Shown here in pieces: positions 12,527 through 23,614 of a stretch of DNA of 64,000 nt. Source of the DNA: Limnohabitans sp. Jir61 (GTDB lineage: Bacteria > Pseudomonadota > Gammaproteobacteria > Burkholderiales > Burkholderiaceae_C). The position numbers and the translations under genes were made by a program. The stretch spans positions 124,001 through 188,000 of the forward strand of contig NZ_NESD01000003.1 in the NCBI RefSeq assembly GCF_003063545.1, written 5' to 3'. The first letter of the stretch is position 1. Each line of letters starts with the position of its first letter. The notes under the pieces were generated by a model, which was given only the letters and a program-made list of their open reading frames with translations, was not told where the DNA came from and did not search any database.

Positions 12527-13179
12527 TTATTGCGACGCCTTTGTCGCTGCTGATGCGTGTGCGGCGCGTGTTTGATCGCTTAGCGGTTTACTTGCCACTG
12601 TTACTTATGGGGCTGATGGCCATGACCACTTACTGGCTGGTTCGCAATACCCCCGTTATGGGTGAGGCTGAGTTAGAAGCCGCACCACGTCACGTGCCTG
12701 ACTATTTCATGCGCGATTTCTCGGTCAAGGTGTTTGCCGAAGATGGTCACTTAAAAAGTGAAATGGTAGGCACAGAAGGGCGCCACTACCCGGACACCGA
12801 CACATTAGAAATTGATCAGCCGCGCATACGCATATTGGGCGCTGAGGGGCGTGTGACAACTGCAGTTGCCGCACGAGGCTTAATTAATGCAGATGGCTCA
12901 GAAGCGCAGCTGTTTGACAAAGCAGTCGTGGTGCGCGAGGCCAGTACGGACGAAAAGGGCTTGTTTACACCGCGCAGCGAAATGCACAGTGACTTCTTGC
13001 ATTTGTTTGCCAATACCGAACAGGTGCGATCGCATTTGCCGGTTGTGTTGGTGCGCGGGGCGGGCGACCGCTTTACATCGCAAGATGGCATCGACTATGA
13101 CAATCTAGACCGCGTGATGCAACTCACAGGCCGAGTACGAGGCACCTTGCTACCGCCGAAAGATAAAGATAAGAAATAA
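12523..13179 (+). CDS. lptC: LPS export protein LptC
   Basis: 218 residues. One transmembrane anchor near the N-terminus (about 18-42, LAVYLPLLLMGLMAMTTYWLV) is followed by a periplasmic beta-jellyroll of the OstA/LptC type (motifs YFMRDFSVKVF, IDQPRIRI). LptC bridges the LptBFG transporter to periplasmic LptA. It overlaps kdsC by four bases (ATGA). In most betaproteobacteria lptA and lptB follow directly; here the operon stops at a terminator and an oppositely oriented gene follows. Confidence 0.93.
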   Translation: MIIATPLSLLMRVRRVFDRLAVYLPLLLMGLMAMTTYWLVRNTPVMGEAELEAAPRHVPDYFMRDFSVKVFAEDGHLKSEMVGTEGRHYPDTDTLEIDQPRIRILGAEGRVTTAVAARGLINADGSEAQLFDKAVVVREASTDEKGLFTPRSEMHSDFLHLFANTEQVRSHLPVVLVRGAGDRFTSQDGIDYDNLDRVMQLTGRVRGTLLPPKDKDKK

Positions 13180-13204
13180 AAAAGGCTCCCGCGGGAGCCT
13201 TTTG
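13178..13204. terminator. Bidirectional terminator between lptC and RRM gene
   Basis: GGCTCCC / GGGAGCC inverted repeat (13184-13199) flanked by an A run on the left and a T run on the right, so it can serve both the rightward lptC operon and the leftward RNA-binding-protein gene. Confidence 0.85.
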
Positions 13205-13225
13205 ATATGCAGTGAAGCAGTTCGA

Positions 13226-13699
13226 TCAGTAGTTGTTGCCACCACCGAAACCGCCGCGGCCACCGCCGTCGCCACGACCGCCGCCGCCTTCACGACGACC
13301 GCCACCAGCACCGCCGCCGCCGTAGGGGCTACGGAAACCGCCACCACCACCTTCGCGACCGCCACCACCGTAGCCGCCACCGCCGCCTTCACGGCCACCA
13401 CCACCGTAGCCACCGCCACCACCAAAACCGCCTGAGCGGGGAGGACGTGGCTCCATGGGACGAGCTTCGTTCACCACCAGGCTACGACCACCCAAAGGTG
13501 CGCCGTTCATGCCTTCAACTGCTGCCAGAGCTTCGGCATCGCTGCCCATCTCGACAAAACCAAAACCTTTAGAGCGGCCGGTGTCACGCTCCATCATGAC
13601 TTTCGCGCTGGTCACAGTACCGAACTGTCCAAATGACTGCTCGAGATCGCTGTCGCGCACTGAATATGGCAAATTGCCGACGTACAGTTTGTTGCCCAT
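13226..13699 (-). CDS. RRM RNA-binding protein with glycine-rich tail
   Basis: 157 residues. A single RNA recognition motif spans about 3-80, with RNP2 LYVGNL (5-10) and RNP1 KGFGFVEM (about 44-51). The rest (about 90-157) is low-complexity Gly-rich sequence with Arg, Tyr, Glu and Phe, including two near-identical copies of a GYGGGGREGGGG-type unit and an end in GGFGGGNNY. This architecture matches cyanobacterial Rbp and plant glycine-rich RNA-binding proteins, often cold-induced RNA chaperones. The same layout is common in betaproteobacteria. A good aaggag site lies upstream of the ATG. The gene is monocistronic. Confidence 0.9.
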   Translation of the reverse strand: MGNKLYVGNLPYSVRDSDLEQSFGQFGTVTSAKVMMERDTGRSKGFGFVEMGSDAEALAAVEGMNGAPLGGRSLVVNEARPMEPRPPRSGGFGGGGGYGGGGREGGGGGYGGGGREGGGGGFRSPYGGGGAGGGRREGGGGRGDGGGRGGFGGGNNY

Positions 13700-13892
13700 G
13701 AAAGGGACTCCTTAAAACACAAAAACAAAGCGATGGAGTCCCGAACCGAAACTGACCGATCACCAAACACAACCTCATAAATGACTTGCATTTATAAAGT
13801 CGCAATCATTATGGAGCACAAGTTAGAAAAAAATCCAAGCGTTTACCTGTATTTAAGCTGACTCATGCCCGAAAAACCACAGTTGGAGAGTT

Positions 13893-15095
13893 TTACCAGC
13901 TCACTTCACGGTCAGGAGACGCTGTGATTTTGTGAATGGTGAGGTCGGCACCTTCGAATTCCTCTTCTTGGCTCATGCGCAAGCCCATGGTCATTTTGAG
14001 TACGCCGTAAACCACAAAGCCACCGACCAGCGCCCACACCACACCCAGTGCCGTGCCGGCCAATTGCGCAGTGAGGTTGATGCCGCCAATGCCGCCCAAA
14101 GCCTGTGTGCCAAAAATGCCAGCGGCAATACCGCCCCAAGTGCCGCACAAACCATGCAATGGCCACACGCCCAAAACGTCGTCGATGCGCCACTTGTTTT
14201 GAGTGAGCGTGAACATCACCACAAAAATGCCGCCAGCCACAGCGCCCACGACCAATGCGCCCATGGGGTGCATCAAGTCAGAGCCTGCGCATACCGCGAC
14301 CAAGCCAGCCAAGGGGCCGTTGTGCACAAAGCCAGGGTCATTCTTGCCAGCGATCAGTGCCACCAAGGTGCCGCCCACCATGGCCATCAACGAGTTGACG
14401 GCCACGAGGCCAGAGATCTTGTCGAGGGTTTGTGCGCTCATCACGTTGAAGCCAAACCAGCCCACGATCAAAATCCAAGCGCCCAAAGCGAGGAACGGAA
14501 TGCTCGAAGGTGGGTGCGCAGAAATGGCGCCATCTTTGCGGTAGCGGTTGCTACGTGCACCGAGCAACAACACCGCAGGCAAAGCAATCCAGCCGCCTAC
14601 GGCGTGCACCACCACAGAGCCAGCGAAGTCGTGGAATTCATCACCGGTCAATTCTTTGAGCCAAGCCTGAAAACCGAAATGTTGGTTCCAAGCAATGCCT
14701 TCGAAGAAGGGATAAACAAAACCAACAATGACGCCTGTGGCAATCAGCTGTGGCCAAAACTTAGCGCGTTCAGCAATGCCTCCGGAGATGATGGCGGGGA
14801 TGGCTGCAGCAAAGGTCAACAAGAAAAAGAACTTCACCAGCTCATAGCCGTTTTTATCGGCCAATGATTCAGCACCGATCATGAAGCTTGCGCCATAAGC
14901 CACGCCGTAACCCACCACAAAGTAGGCGAGGGTGGACACACAGAAGTCCACCAAAATTTTGACCAATGCATTGACTTGGTTCTTGCGGCGAACTGTACCC
15001 AGTTCTAAAAATGCGAAGCCAGCATGCATGGCAAGCACCATGATGGCTCCCAGCAGAATGAACAAAGCATCCGCGCCCTGTTTGTGTGCATCCAT
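13893..15095 (-). CDS. amt: Ammonium transporter (Amt family)
   Basis: 400 residues, about 11 membrane helices. Amt/Rh landmarks are visible: FLELGTVRRKNQ at helix I, FAAAIPAIISGGIAER, FAGSVVVHAVGGW with the first pore His, GWFGFN, and PLHGLCGTWGG with the second pore His. It conducts ammonium across the inner membrane. The ATG at 15095 has an AAGGAT site at proper distance; a longer frame from 15140 would add 15 unconserved residues. There is no glnK beside it, although glnK-amt pairing is common. A sigma-54-like promoter lies upstream. Confidence 0.95.
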   Translation of the reverse strand: MDAHKQGADALFILLGAIMVLAMHAGFAFLELGTVRRKNQVNALVKILVDFCVSTLAYFVVGYGVAYGASFMIGAESLADKNGYELVKFFFLLTFAAAIPAIISGGIAERAKFWPQLIATGVIVGFVYPFFEGIAWNQHFGFQAWLKELTGDEFHDFAGSVVVHAVGGWIALPAVLLLGARSNRYRKDGAISAHPPSSIPFLALGAWILIVGWFGFNVMSAQTLDKISGLVAVNSLMAMVGGTLVALIAGKNDPGFVHNGPLAGLVAVCAGSDLMHPMGALVVGAVAGGIFVVMFTLTQNKWRIDDVLGVWPLHGLCGTWGGIAAGIFGTQALGGIGGINLTAQLAGTALGVVWALVGGFVVYGVLKMTMGLRMSQEEEFEGADLTIHKITASPDREVSW

Positions 15096-15167
15096 AAATC
15101 GTATCCTTGGAAAATTGAACTTATTTGGTGCGTATTGCACCTGTTTTATCGAATCGCACCAGATATA

Positions 15168-15184
15168 AGCAAAAAATGCACCAA
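15168..15184 (-). promoter_or_regulatory. Candidate sigma-54 (-24/-12) promoter of amt
   Basis: On the minus strand the sequence reads TTGGTGCATTTTTTGCT. It has GG and GC dinucleotides separated by exactly 10 bases, close to the sigma-54 consensus TGGCAC-N5-TTGCT. The predicted start point is about 60 nt before the amt ATG. Nitrogen control of amt by RpoN fits what is known of the family. Three GCACC repeats (15137, 15156 and 15178) lie in or near the promoter but are not in the arrangement of NtrC sites. Confidence 0.5.
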
Positions 15185-15283
15185 ATCTAACGATAACTTA
15201 AAATGAAACAGATTCTATTGCGTTCTTTTGAACTACATCAGGGTAATTGCTATGTTTGCCATGTGCCGCGGTAGGATCAATTG

Positions 15284-15958
15284 ATGGAAGCATTTTTGAT
15301 CTCAACGGGCATCGTCGCCCTCGCCGAAATGGGCGACAAGACGCAACTTTTATCGCTCGTGCTCGCCGCACGTTTTCGTAAACCTTGGCCCATCGTGTGG
15401 GGTATCTTGGTGGCCACGTTGGCCAATCACGCTTTAGCCGGTGGTTTTGGTGCATGGATCACCAGTTTCATGGGCCCCACCGTGTTGCGCTGGGTTCTGG
15501 GCGCGTCGTTCTTGGCGATGGCGGCTTGGATGTTGGTGCCCGATAAGTTAGATGACGAAGATGCGGATGTCGCGCCAAAGTTTGGCGTCTTTGGCACAAC
15601 AGTCATTGCCTTCTTCTTGGCCGAGATGGGCGACAAAACACAAATCGCCACGGTGATGTTGGCCGCTGAATACAAATCATGGTTTTGGGTGGTGGCGGGT
15701 ACCACCTTGGGCATGATGTTGGCCAATGCGCCAGTGGTGTGGTTTGGCGAGCGCATCACGCGTTTGGTGCCGCTCACTTGGGTGCACCGCATCAGCGCGG
15801 CGGTGTTTGTGGTGTTGGGGCTTTTGGTGTTGTTCGGCGGTGAAGCTCCAGAGACGCATGGCCAAACGCACAATGCTGCTGCACAAGTCGTCGCCCCTAG
15901 CGAGCCAGCGACTTCGGCATCTGTGGTGACAGCACCCGCTGCTTCAGTTGCGCAATAA
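15284..15958 (+). CDS. TMEM165/GDT1 family cation transporter
   Basis: 224 residues of UPF0016. Two homologous three-helix halves each carry the signature E-x-G-D-K-T: LAEMGDKTQLL near residue 15 and LAEMGDKTQIA near residue 110. Bacterial members export manganese; eukaryotic ones move Ca2+ or Mn2+ against protons. The C-terminus (about 190-224) is an Ala/Val/Pro-rich tail with no domain. The ATG at 15284 has an AGGAT site; a TTG immediately before it is in frame. I found no clear manganese riboswitch upstream. Confidence 0.85.
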   Translation: MEAFLISTGIVALAEMGDKTQLLSLVLAARFRKPWPIVWGILVATLANHALAGGFGAWITSFMGPTVLRWVLGASFLAMAAWMLVPDKLDDEDADVAPKFGVFGTTVIAFFLAEMGDKTQIATVMLAAEYKSWFWVVAGTTLGMMLANAPVVWFGERITRLVPLTWVHRISAAVFVVLGLLVLFGGEAPETHGQTHNAAAQVVAPSEPATSASVVTAPAASVAQ

Positions 15959-15986
15959 AAAACGCCAGCGTTTTGGCGCTGGCGTT
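15957..15986 (-). terminator. Terminator downstream of gap (16023)
   Basis: Ten-base-pair stem AACGCCAGCG / CGCTGGCGTT with a six-base loop. Read on the minus strand it ends in six T, so it terminates the GAPDH gene; on the plus strand it lacks a T run. Confidence 0.8.
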
Positions 15987-16022
15987 GTATGAACCACAAG
16001 GCACATCAAGTGCCAGTGTTGC

Positions 16023-17069
<1,047 letters not shown>

Positions 17070-17115
17070 TCAAGTAAATTCACGTATTTTTTTTACCAAG
17101 CTGAAAGTACAGACG

Positions 17116-17141
17116 AAAAAAATAGCGCCCGAGGGCGCTAT
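17116..17141 (-). terminator. Terminator between the two GAPDH genes
   Basis: Stem ATAGCGCCC / GGGCGCTAT (17122-17141). On the minus strand it is followed by a run of seven or more T, so it ends the tkt-gap transcript before the second GAPDH gene begins. Confidence 0.85.
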
Positions 17142-17162
17142 GTTGTGGGTAGGCGGTGAAGA

Positions 17163-18179
<1,017 letters not shown>

Positions 18180-18288
18180 TCAGGAGGAAGTTAGAAACTT
18201 TTAATAGACCAGTTTGTAGATCATTCGCCTTTCACGAGGCTGATCTTGGGACGGCCCCTCCACAGAAGCCATCCCGCTGGTCGTCGGT

Positions 18289-20361
18289 TTAAGCGAACTT
18301 TTGTAGTGCAGCTTGAACCGTGTCGGCCACGTTTTCTGGCGTGAAACCGAAATGTTTGAACAAGACGGGGGCAGGGGCAGATTCGCCGTAGGTGTCGATA
18401 CCCACGACGGCAGACACACCGTATTTCCACCAGCCGTCAGTGGAGCCCATTTCCACCGCAATGCGAGGTACGCCTGCGGGTAACACGGCAGATTTGTAAG
18501 CAACGCTTTGGCGGTCAAAGGTGGTCGTGCTGGGCACAGACACCACGCGCACGGCGATCTTGCGCTCGGCCAACAAGGCTTGCGCTTTCATGGCCAGCTG
18601 CACTTCTGAGCCCGTGGCCATCAAAACAGCTTGCGCCTTTTTCTTGATGCCCACTTCGCTCGGCTCAGCCAACACGTAAGCACCTTTGTTGATGGCATCG
18701 AGGCCAGAGATGTCACCAGCAGTTTTGTGAGGAGCGGCATCGCCTTTTGGCAGGTACGGGAGGTTTTGGCGGCTCAACAACAGTGCGGTTGGGCGGTTGG
18801 TGTTTTGCAATGCCACGGCCCAAGCCACAGCGGTTTCGGCGGTGTCAGCAGGACGCCACACGTCGAGGTTAGGAATCAGGCGTAAAGAAGCTGCGTGCTC
18901 GATGGACTGGTGGGTCGGGCCGTCTTCGCCCAAGCCAATCGAATCATGGGTGAACACGTGCACCACGCGTTGCTTCATCAGCGCGGCCATGCGGATGGCA
19001 TTGCGTGAGTAGTCGCTGAACGTCAGGAACGTGCCGCCGTAAGGGATGAAACCACCGTGCAAAGCCACGCCGTTCATGATGGCGGCCATGCCGAATTCGC
19101 GCACGCCGTAGTTGATGTGGCGGCCACCTTGGCCAGCTTCGTTTTTCACCACATGGCCCGCTGCATCAAAGCGCAGGTTGGGCGTGGATTTGGTGTTGGT
19201 CAGGTTAGAGCCGGTCAAGTCGGCGCTGCCACCCAAGAGCTCGGGCAGTGCAGCGGTGAAGTGTTCCAGTGCCAACTGACTGGCCTTGCGACTGGCAACC
19301 GTTTCGGCTTTTGTGTGTGCATCAATGACCGTGTCGACCACGGTTTGTGCAAAGTTCTTGGGTAATTCGCCGGCCATGCGGCGCAGCAGCTCTTTGGCCA
19401 AGCCGGGGTGAGCGGCTTTGTAAGCGGCGAAAGCTGTTTTCCACTCTGCTTCTTGAGCCTTGCCTTTGGCTGCAGCGCTCCAATCAGCGTAAACCTCTTT
19501 GGGCATTTCAAACGGCGCGTGGTTCCAACCGATAGCTGCGCGTGTGAGCGCAATTTCTTCAGCGCCCAAAGGTTCGCCGTGGGCCTTGGCCGTGTCAGCG
19601 CGGTTGGGGCTGCCTTTGCCGATGCTGGTTTTGCAAACGATGAGTGTGGGCTTGTCAGTGCTCAGCTTGGCGGATGCAATGGCTTGGCTCACCACCGCGG
19701 CGTCGTGTCCGTTGATGGGGCCAATCACGTTCCAGCCGTAGGCTTTGAAGCGTTCGGGTGTGTTGTCGACAAACCAAGGGGCCACTTGGCCGTCGATGGA
19801 GATGCCGTTGTCGTCGTACAAGGCAATGAGTTTGTTCAGCTTCCATGCGCCTGCCAATGAGCAGGCTTCGTGGCTGATGCCTTCCATCAAACAACCGTCG
19901 CCCATGAAGGCGTAGGTGTGGTGGTCCACCACGTTGTGGCCTTCGCGGTTGAACTCAGAAGCCAACAATTTTTCGGCCAATGCCATGCCCACTGCGTTGG
20001 TGATGCCTTGACCCAAGGGGCCCGTTGTTGTCTCGACGCCTGGCGTCACACCCACTTCAGGATGTCCGGCGGTTTTGCTGTGCAGCACGCGGAAGTTTTT
20101 CAACTCGTCCATCGGCAAGTCGTAGCCGGTGAGGTGCAACAAGGCGTAAATCAACATCGAGCCGTGGCCGTTGGACAGCACAAAACGGTCGCGGTTCAAC
20201 CAATGGGGGTTCTTGGGGTTGTGGCGCAGGTGGTCGCCCCATAAAGCGACGGCCATGTCGGCCATGCCCATCGGCGCGCCGGGGTGTCCTGAGTTGGCTT
20301 GTTGTACAGCGTCCATTGCCAAGGCGCGAATTGCGCTGGCCATTTGTTGGGTGTTTGCCAT
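18289..20361 (-). CDS. tkt: Transketolase
   Basis: 690 residues from the ATG at 20361 (E. coli TktA has 663). The thiamine-diphosphate N-terminal domain has [17 protein letters not shown] and the Mg/TPP motif [13 protein letters not shown]. The pyrimidine-binding domain has [15 protein letters not shown], the transketolase signature 2. A C-terminal domain follows. It moves two-carbon units between sugar phosphates. The frame is open to 20520, but [14 protein letters not shown] is the normal N-terminus and a GGAG site precedes it. It is head of a tkt-gap unit and divergent from murU with 128 bp between. Confidence 0.97.
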   Translation of the reverse strand: MANTQQMASAIRALAMDAVQQANSGHPGAPMGMADMAVALWGDHLRHNPKNPHWLNRDRFVLSNGHGSMLIYALLHLTGYDLPMDELKNFRVLHSKTAGHPEVGVTPGVETTTGPLGQGITNAVGMALAEKLLASEFNREGHNVVDHHTYAFMGDGCLMEGISHEACSLAGAWKLNKLIALYDDNGISIDGQVAPWFVDNTPERFKAYGWNVIGPINGHDAAVVSQAIASAKLSTDKPTLIVCKTSIGKGSPNRADTAKAHGEPLGAEEIALTRAAIGWNHAPFEMPKEVYADWSAAAKGKAQEAEWKTAFAAYKAAHPGLAKELLRRMAGELPKNFAQTVVDTVIDAHTKAETVASRKASQLALEHFTAALPELLGGSADLTGSNLTNTKSTPNLRFDAAGHVVKNEAGQGGRHINYGVREFGMAAIMNGVALHGGFIPYGGTFLTFSDYSRNAIRMAALMKQRVVHVFTHDSIGLGEDGPTHQSIEHAASLRLIPNLDVWRPADTAETAVAWAVALQNTNRPTALLLSRQNLPYLPKGDAAPHKTAGDISGLDAINKGAYVLAEPSEVGIKKKAQAVLMATGSEVQLAMKAQALLAERKIAVRVVSVPSTTTFDRQSVAYKSAVLPAGVPRIAVEMGSTDGWWKYGVSAVVGIDTYGESAPAPVLFKHFGFTPENVADTVQAALQKFA

Positions 20362-20489
20362 GTCAGGCGACTCCGGTGGGTAATGAGGGAAAACCACGAT
20401 TTTAGCGAGCCTGCCCCCCCTTTGGCTGACCGCAAGCGACAGATGTTTTGCAAATAGACCGCATCGCTGGCTGGCTACACTGACACGTG

Positions 20490-21275
20490 ATGACAAAACC
20501 CCTTGTTTACGCCTCTTCACCAGCCTTGGCCACCGCCCTGCTTCTGGCCGCAGGACGCGGCGAGCGCATGCGCCCGCTGACCGACCACACGCCCAAGCCC
20601 CTGTTGCCTGTGCGCGGACGACCCCTCATGCAATGGGCCATGCAGGGCCTGCAGCGCGGCGGTGTAGAACGCTTGGTCATTAACACCGCTTGGCTGGGTG
20701 AGCAAATTCCTCAGCACTTTGGCGCAGCGTTTGACACGGAAGGCCTCGCGCCCATGCACTTGCATTACTCGCAAGAAGGCGTGGACTTCGGTGGTGCACT
20801 AGAAACCGCAGGCGGCATCGCCCGTGCCCTGCCCCAGCTGGCTGATGTGTTTTGGGTAGCTGCGGGCGATGTGTTTGCGCCAGATTTTGTATTTGCCCCC
20901 GAGGCCTATGAGCGCTTCAAGGCCAGTTCGCAGCTCGCCCACATTTGGTTGGTGCCTAATCCCGAACACAACTTGGGCGGCGACTTTGGTTTGTCCGCCG
21001 AGGGCTTGGCTTTGAATTTGCCCAAGTTGACTTCGCCTGCGGCTGGCACAGAGCAACTGCGCTACACCTTCAGCACCATCGCCCTTTACAAACGCACCTT
21101 CTTTGAGGCAGCGTGGTGCCCCATTCCCGCAGGCAACCCCGCTGGCGTGAAGGCCCCACTCGCCGCCATGCTGCGCGCCGCCATGGACAATGGCGCGGTG
21201 AGTGCGTCGCTCTACTCAGGCGCGTGGACCGATGTGGGCACGCCCGAGCGATTGGCGCAACTCAACGCCGCCTGA
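20490..21275 (+). CDS. murU: N-acetylmuramate-1-phosphate uridylyltransferase (MurU-like)
   Basis: 261 residues, sugar-nucleotidyltransferase fold. The nucleotide-binding signature [20 protein letters not shown] is near residue 17, followed by [16 protein letters not shown] holds the metal-binding Asp. The end [11 protein letters not shown] is typical. In the Pseudomonas cell-wall recycling pathway MurU converts MurNAc-1-P to UDP-MurNAc after AmgK. An AmgK gene lies 12 kb away at 32908, which supports this assignment over a mannose-1-phosphate guanylyltransferase. GTG at 20487 directly precedes the ATG. It is followed by pepP after 16 bp. Confidence 0.8.
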   Translation: MTKPLVYASSPALATALLLAAGRGERMRPLTDHTPKPLLPVRGRPLMQWAMQGLQRGGVERLVINTAWLGEQIPQHFGAAFDTEGLAPMHLHYSQEGVDFGGALETAGGIARALPQLADVFWVAAGDVFAPDFVFAPEAYERFKASSQLAHIWLVPNPEHNLGGDFGLSAEGLALNLPKLTSPAAGTEQLRYTFSTIALYKRTFFEAAWCPIPAGNPAGVKAPLAAMLRAAMDNGAVSASLYSGAWTDVGTPERLAQLNAA

Positions 21276-21291
21276 ACACACAAGGTAAGAC

Positions 21292-22692
21292 ATGACACAC
21301 CCGATTGCACACGCCCAGATTTATGCCGCACGTCGCGCCCGTTTGGCGGAACAGTTGGGCGAAGGTGGCGTGGCCATCATTCCCACTGCGCCAGAACACG
21401 CGCGTAATCGCGACAGCGATTTTCCGTATCGCCACGACAGCTACTTTTATTACCTGACTGGTTTTACTGAACCCAATGCGTGGTTGGTGCTCGACGCCAC
21501 AGGTCGCAGCACAATGTTTTGCCAGCCCAAAGACTTGGAACGCGAAATTTGGGATGGTTACCGTCTGGGGCCAGACGCCGCCGTGGCCGTGCTGGGCGTG
21601 ACCGCCGCCCTATCGGTGGCTGAGCTGGACAAGCAACTGCCTAAATTGCTGGAGAACCAACACACGGTTTGGTATCCGTTCGCCACACACAAAGGGTTGG
21701 AAACCCGCGTAGACGGTTGGCTCAATGCTGTGCGAGCACGCGTGCGCTTTGGTGCGCAATGCCCTGCGCAACAGCGCGATGCTTGCGGCCCGCTGGATGA
21801 GATGCGCCTCATCAAAGACGCCCACGAACAAGACGTGATGCGTCATGCCAGCGCCATCAGCGCATGCGCCCACATCCGCGCCATGCAAACCAGCGCACGC
21901 ATGTTGCGTGCAGGCCAAGATGTGCGTGAGTACCTCTTGGATGCTGAATTGCTGCACGAGTTCCGTATGCACGGCTCGCAGTTTTCCGCGTACACCTCCA
22001 TCGTGGCGGCGGGCGCCAATGCCTGCGTGTTGCACTACCGCGCCGATGCCGCACCTGTGCGAGATGGTGAATTGGTGTTGATTGACGCGGGTTGCGAGTT
22101 GGATGGCTATGCCTCCGACATCACCCGCACCTTTCCGGCTAACGGTAAGTTCACAGGCCCGCAGCGGGACTTGTACAACTTGGTGCTGGCTAGCCAAGAC
22201 GCAGCCGTGGAGGCGACAAAGGCAGGTGCGCGATTTGTAGATCCGCACGACGCAACCGTCAAAGTGTTGGCGCAAGGCTTGTTAGACCTTGGGTTGTTAA
22301 AAAAAGCCAAGCATGGCAACGCGCAAGACGTGATTGAAAAGCGTGCCTACTTTCCGTTTTACATGCACCGCACCAGCCATTGGCTGGGTATGGATGTGCA
22401 CGATTGCGGCAGCTATGTGGAGCCGTCTGAGTTGGGTCAAACCAGCGAGCGCAAAGACCCGCTGTCGGGCGAAACCATCGTCAACCGGCCCAGTCGTATC
22501 TTGCGCGAGGGCATGGTGCTGACCATTGAGCCAGGCCTGTATGTGCGCCCCGGGCCGGATGTGCCAGAGGCGTTTTGGAACATTGGCATTCGCATTGAGG
22601 ACGATGCCATCGTCACGGCTGGTGGCTGCGAGTTGATTTCTCGTGGTGTGCCTGTAATTGCTTCTGAAATTGAAGCGTTGATGCGTTCTTGA
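21292..22692 (+). CDS. pepP: Xaa-Pro aminopeptidase (aminopeptidase P)
   Basis: 466 residues, M24B metallopeptidase that removes an N-terminal residue next to proline. The N-terminal creatinase-like domain contains RDSDFPYRHDSYFYYLTGF. The pita-bread catalytic domain supplies two metal ions through Asp in LVLIDAGCELDGYASDITRTF, His in HRTSHWLGMDVHDCG, and Glu in LTIEPGLYV and GIRIEDDA. It starts with an ATG preceded by AAGGTAAG and probably shares a transcript with murU. Confidence 0.96.
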   Translation: MTHPIAHAQIYAARRARLAEQLGEGGVAIIPTAPEHARNRDSDFPYRHDSYFYYLTGFTEPNAWLVLDATGRSTMFCQPKDLEREIWDGYRLGPDAAVAVLGVTAALSVAELDKQLPKLLENQHTVWYPFATHKGLETRVDGWLNAVRARVRFGAQCPAQQRDACGPLDEMRLIKDAHEQDVMRHASAISACAHIRAMQTSARMLRAGQDVREYLLDAELLHEFRMHGSQFSAYTSIVAAGANACVLHYRADAAPVRDGELVLIDAGCELDGYASDITRTFPANGKFTGPQRDLYNLVLASQDAAVEATKAGARFVDPHDATVKVLAQGLLDLGLLKKAKHGNAQDVIEKRAYFPFYMHRTSHWLGMDVHDCGSYVEPSELGQTSERKDPLSGETIVNRPSRILREGMVLTIEPGLYVRPGPDVPEAFWNIGIRIEDDAIVTAGGCELISRGVPVIASEIEALMRS

Positions 22693-23092
22693 GTTCTCTT
22701 TGCACGGGCGGCGAGGTGCGGGTGGGGTGAGCCCGCCCTCCTCAGAGTCTTACGCCTCGATTGCGTCGGCCGGGCTCACCCCACCCACACCTCTAGTTCA
22801 CGCGAGGCCTTTCAAACCTTGCTTTCTAGCTTGGCTGTGGGGCGGTGCGCGCGTAGGCGATATTCTGGCGCGCAGCGACAGCGAGCCCTAGTGCGTGCCG
22901 CCTCGCAGCCAAGCGGCAGCAAAGGCAAATGGCTTCGACAAACGAAGTGGCAACGCATCTTTCAGGGCAAGACAGACAAGACCCCTCGATAGCCCCTATC
23001 AATGATTTAGGAAATCTCAATTGGCCAAATCAATTAACTGTACCTATCATTCCTCCTGTCCCGATTAATTTCGTTAACTGAAGGAAATTCAA
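22693..23092. other. Gene-free 400-bp stretch between pepP and rubrerythrin
   Basis: No convincing ORF, tRNA or known RNA is seen. It contains a long imperfect inverted repeat (22713-22793, listed separately), a short hairpin CTTCG-ACAAA-CGAAG near 22930, and near its right end the rubrerythrin leader. Two TTAACTG direct repeats occur there (23035 and 23073 regions). The last part is AT-rich and probably holds the rbr promoter. Confidence 0.6.
22713..22793. repeat. 23-bp inverted repeat with 35-base loop
   Basis: Left arm 22713-22735 and right arm 22771-22793 match at 22 of 23 positions as reverse complements (core GGTGGGGTGAGCCCG). It begins 20 bp after the pepP stop. The stem is very GC-rich and is not followed by a T run, so it is not a classic intrinsic terminator. 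It may stabilise the pepP mRNA end or be a dispersed genomic repeat. Confidence 0.8.
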
Positions 23093-23581
23093 ATGACTGC
23101 ACAAACCCGCCCCGAAATCAAAACCATGGCCAATCTCGAAGCGGCCTTTGCTGGCGAATCGATGGCTCATATCAAGTACCGCTACTTTGCCAAGTTGGCT
23201 CGCGAGATGGGTGACGAAGAAACCGCCCGCACATTTGAAGAAACAGCCGATCAAGAAGTCATGCATGCCTTTGGTCACCTTGACTTGCTTTATCCAAAAG
23301 CAGAGATGACGCCCGCCAAAGCTTTGCAAATTGCGATTGACGGTGAAACCTACGAGTACACAGAGATGTACCCCACCTTCCGCAAAACTGCCGAGGCCGA
23401 AGGCCATGCGGCAGCGGTGGCCGAGATGAACGAACAAATTGAAGATTCCAAAGCGCACGCCGCGCAGTTCACCGCCACGTTGTTGAAAGCCCAAAAGCGA
23501 TTTGCTGCGTTGGCCAAAGTGGAAGAGCGTCACGCCAACCATTACCAAGCTCAGCTCAACAAAGTTAAGGCTGCTGCCTAA
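23093..23581 (+). CDS. Rubrerythrin (di-iron domain only)
   Basis: 162 residues. The ferritin-like four-helix bundle carries the two E-x-x-H-type iron ligand sets: NLEAAFAGESMAHIKYRYFA near 13-32, EETADQEVMHAFGH near 53-66, and KVEERHANHY near 143-152, with Glu in YEYTEMYP. It lacks the C-terminal rubredoxin domain of classical rubrerythrin, which is instead the next gene. Rubrerythrin reduces hydrogen peroxide to water using electrons from rubredoxin. An AAGGAAA site precedes the ATG. The next two genes complete a plausible NAD(P)H-to-peroxide chain. Confidence 0.9.
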   Translation: MTAQTRPEIKTMANLEAAFAGESMAHIKYRYFAKLAREMGDEETARTFEETADQEVMHAFGHLDLLYPKAEMTPAKALQIAIDGETYEYTEMYPTFRKTAEAEGHAAAVAEMNEQIEDSKAHAAQFTATLLKAQKRFAALAKVEERHANHYQAQLNKVKAAA

Positions 23582-23614
23582 GCCACACACCATTCACTTC
23601 AAAAAGGAACACTC

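Noticed and set aside
13240-13440. CRISPR-like or satellite repeat
   Set aside because: The repeated GC-rich units encode the glycine-rich tail of the RRM protein, with no regular spacers.
13932-14867. 311-codon open frame on the plus strand
   Set aside because: Antisense to amt; His/Ala-rich low-quality sequence, a typical mirror of a membrane-protein gene.
15131-15145. NtrC site upstream of amt
   Set aside because: The inverted repeat is GGTGC-N5-GCACC, which is the opposite arrangement to the NtrC pattern GCACC-N5-GGTGC.
15185-15283. Manganese riboswitch upstream of the TMEM165-like gene
   Set aside because: No yybP-ykoY core sequence or matching hairpins could be seen in the short leader.
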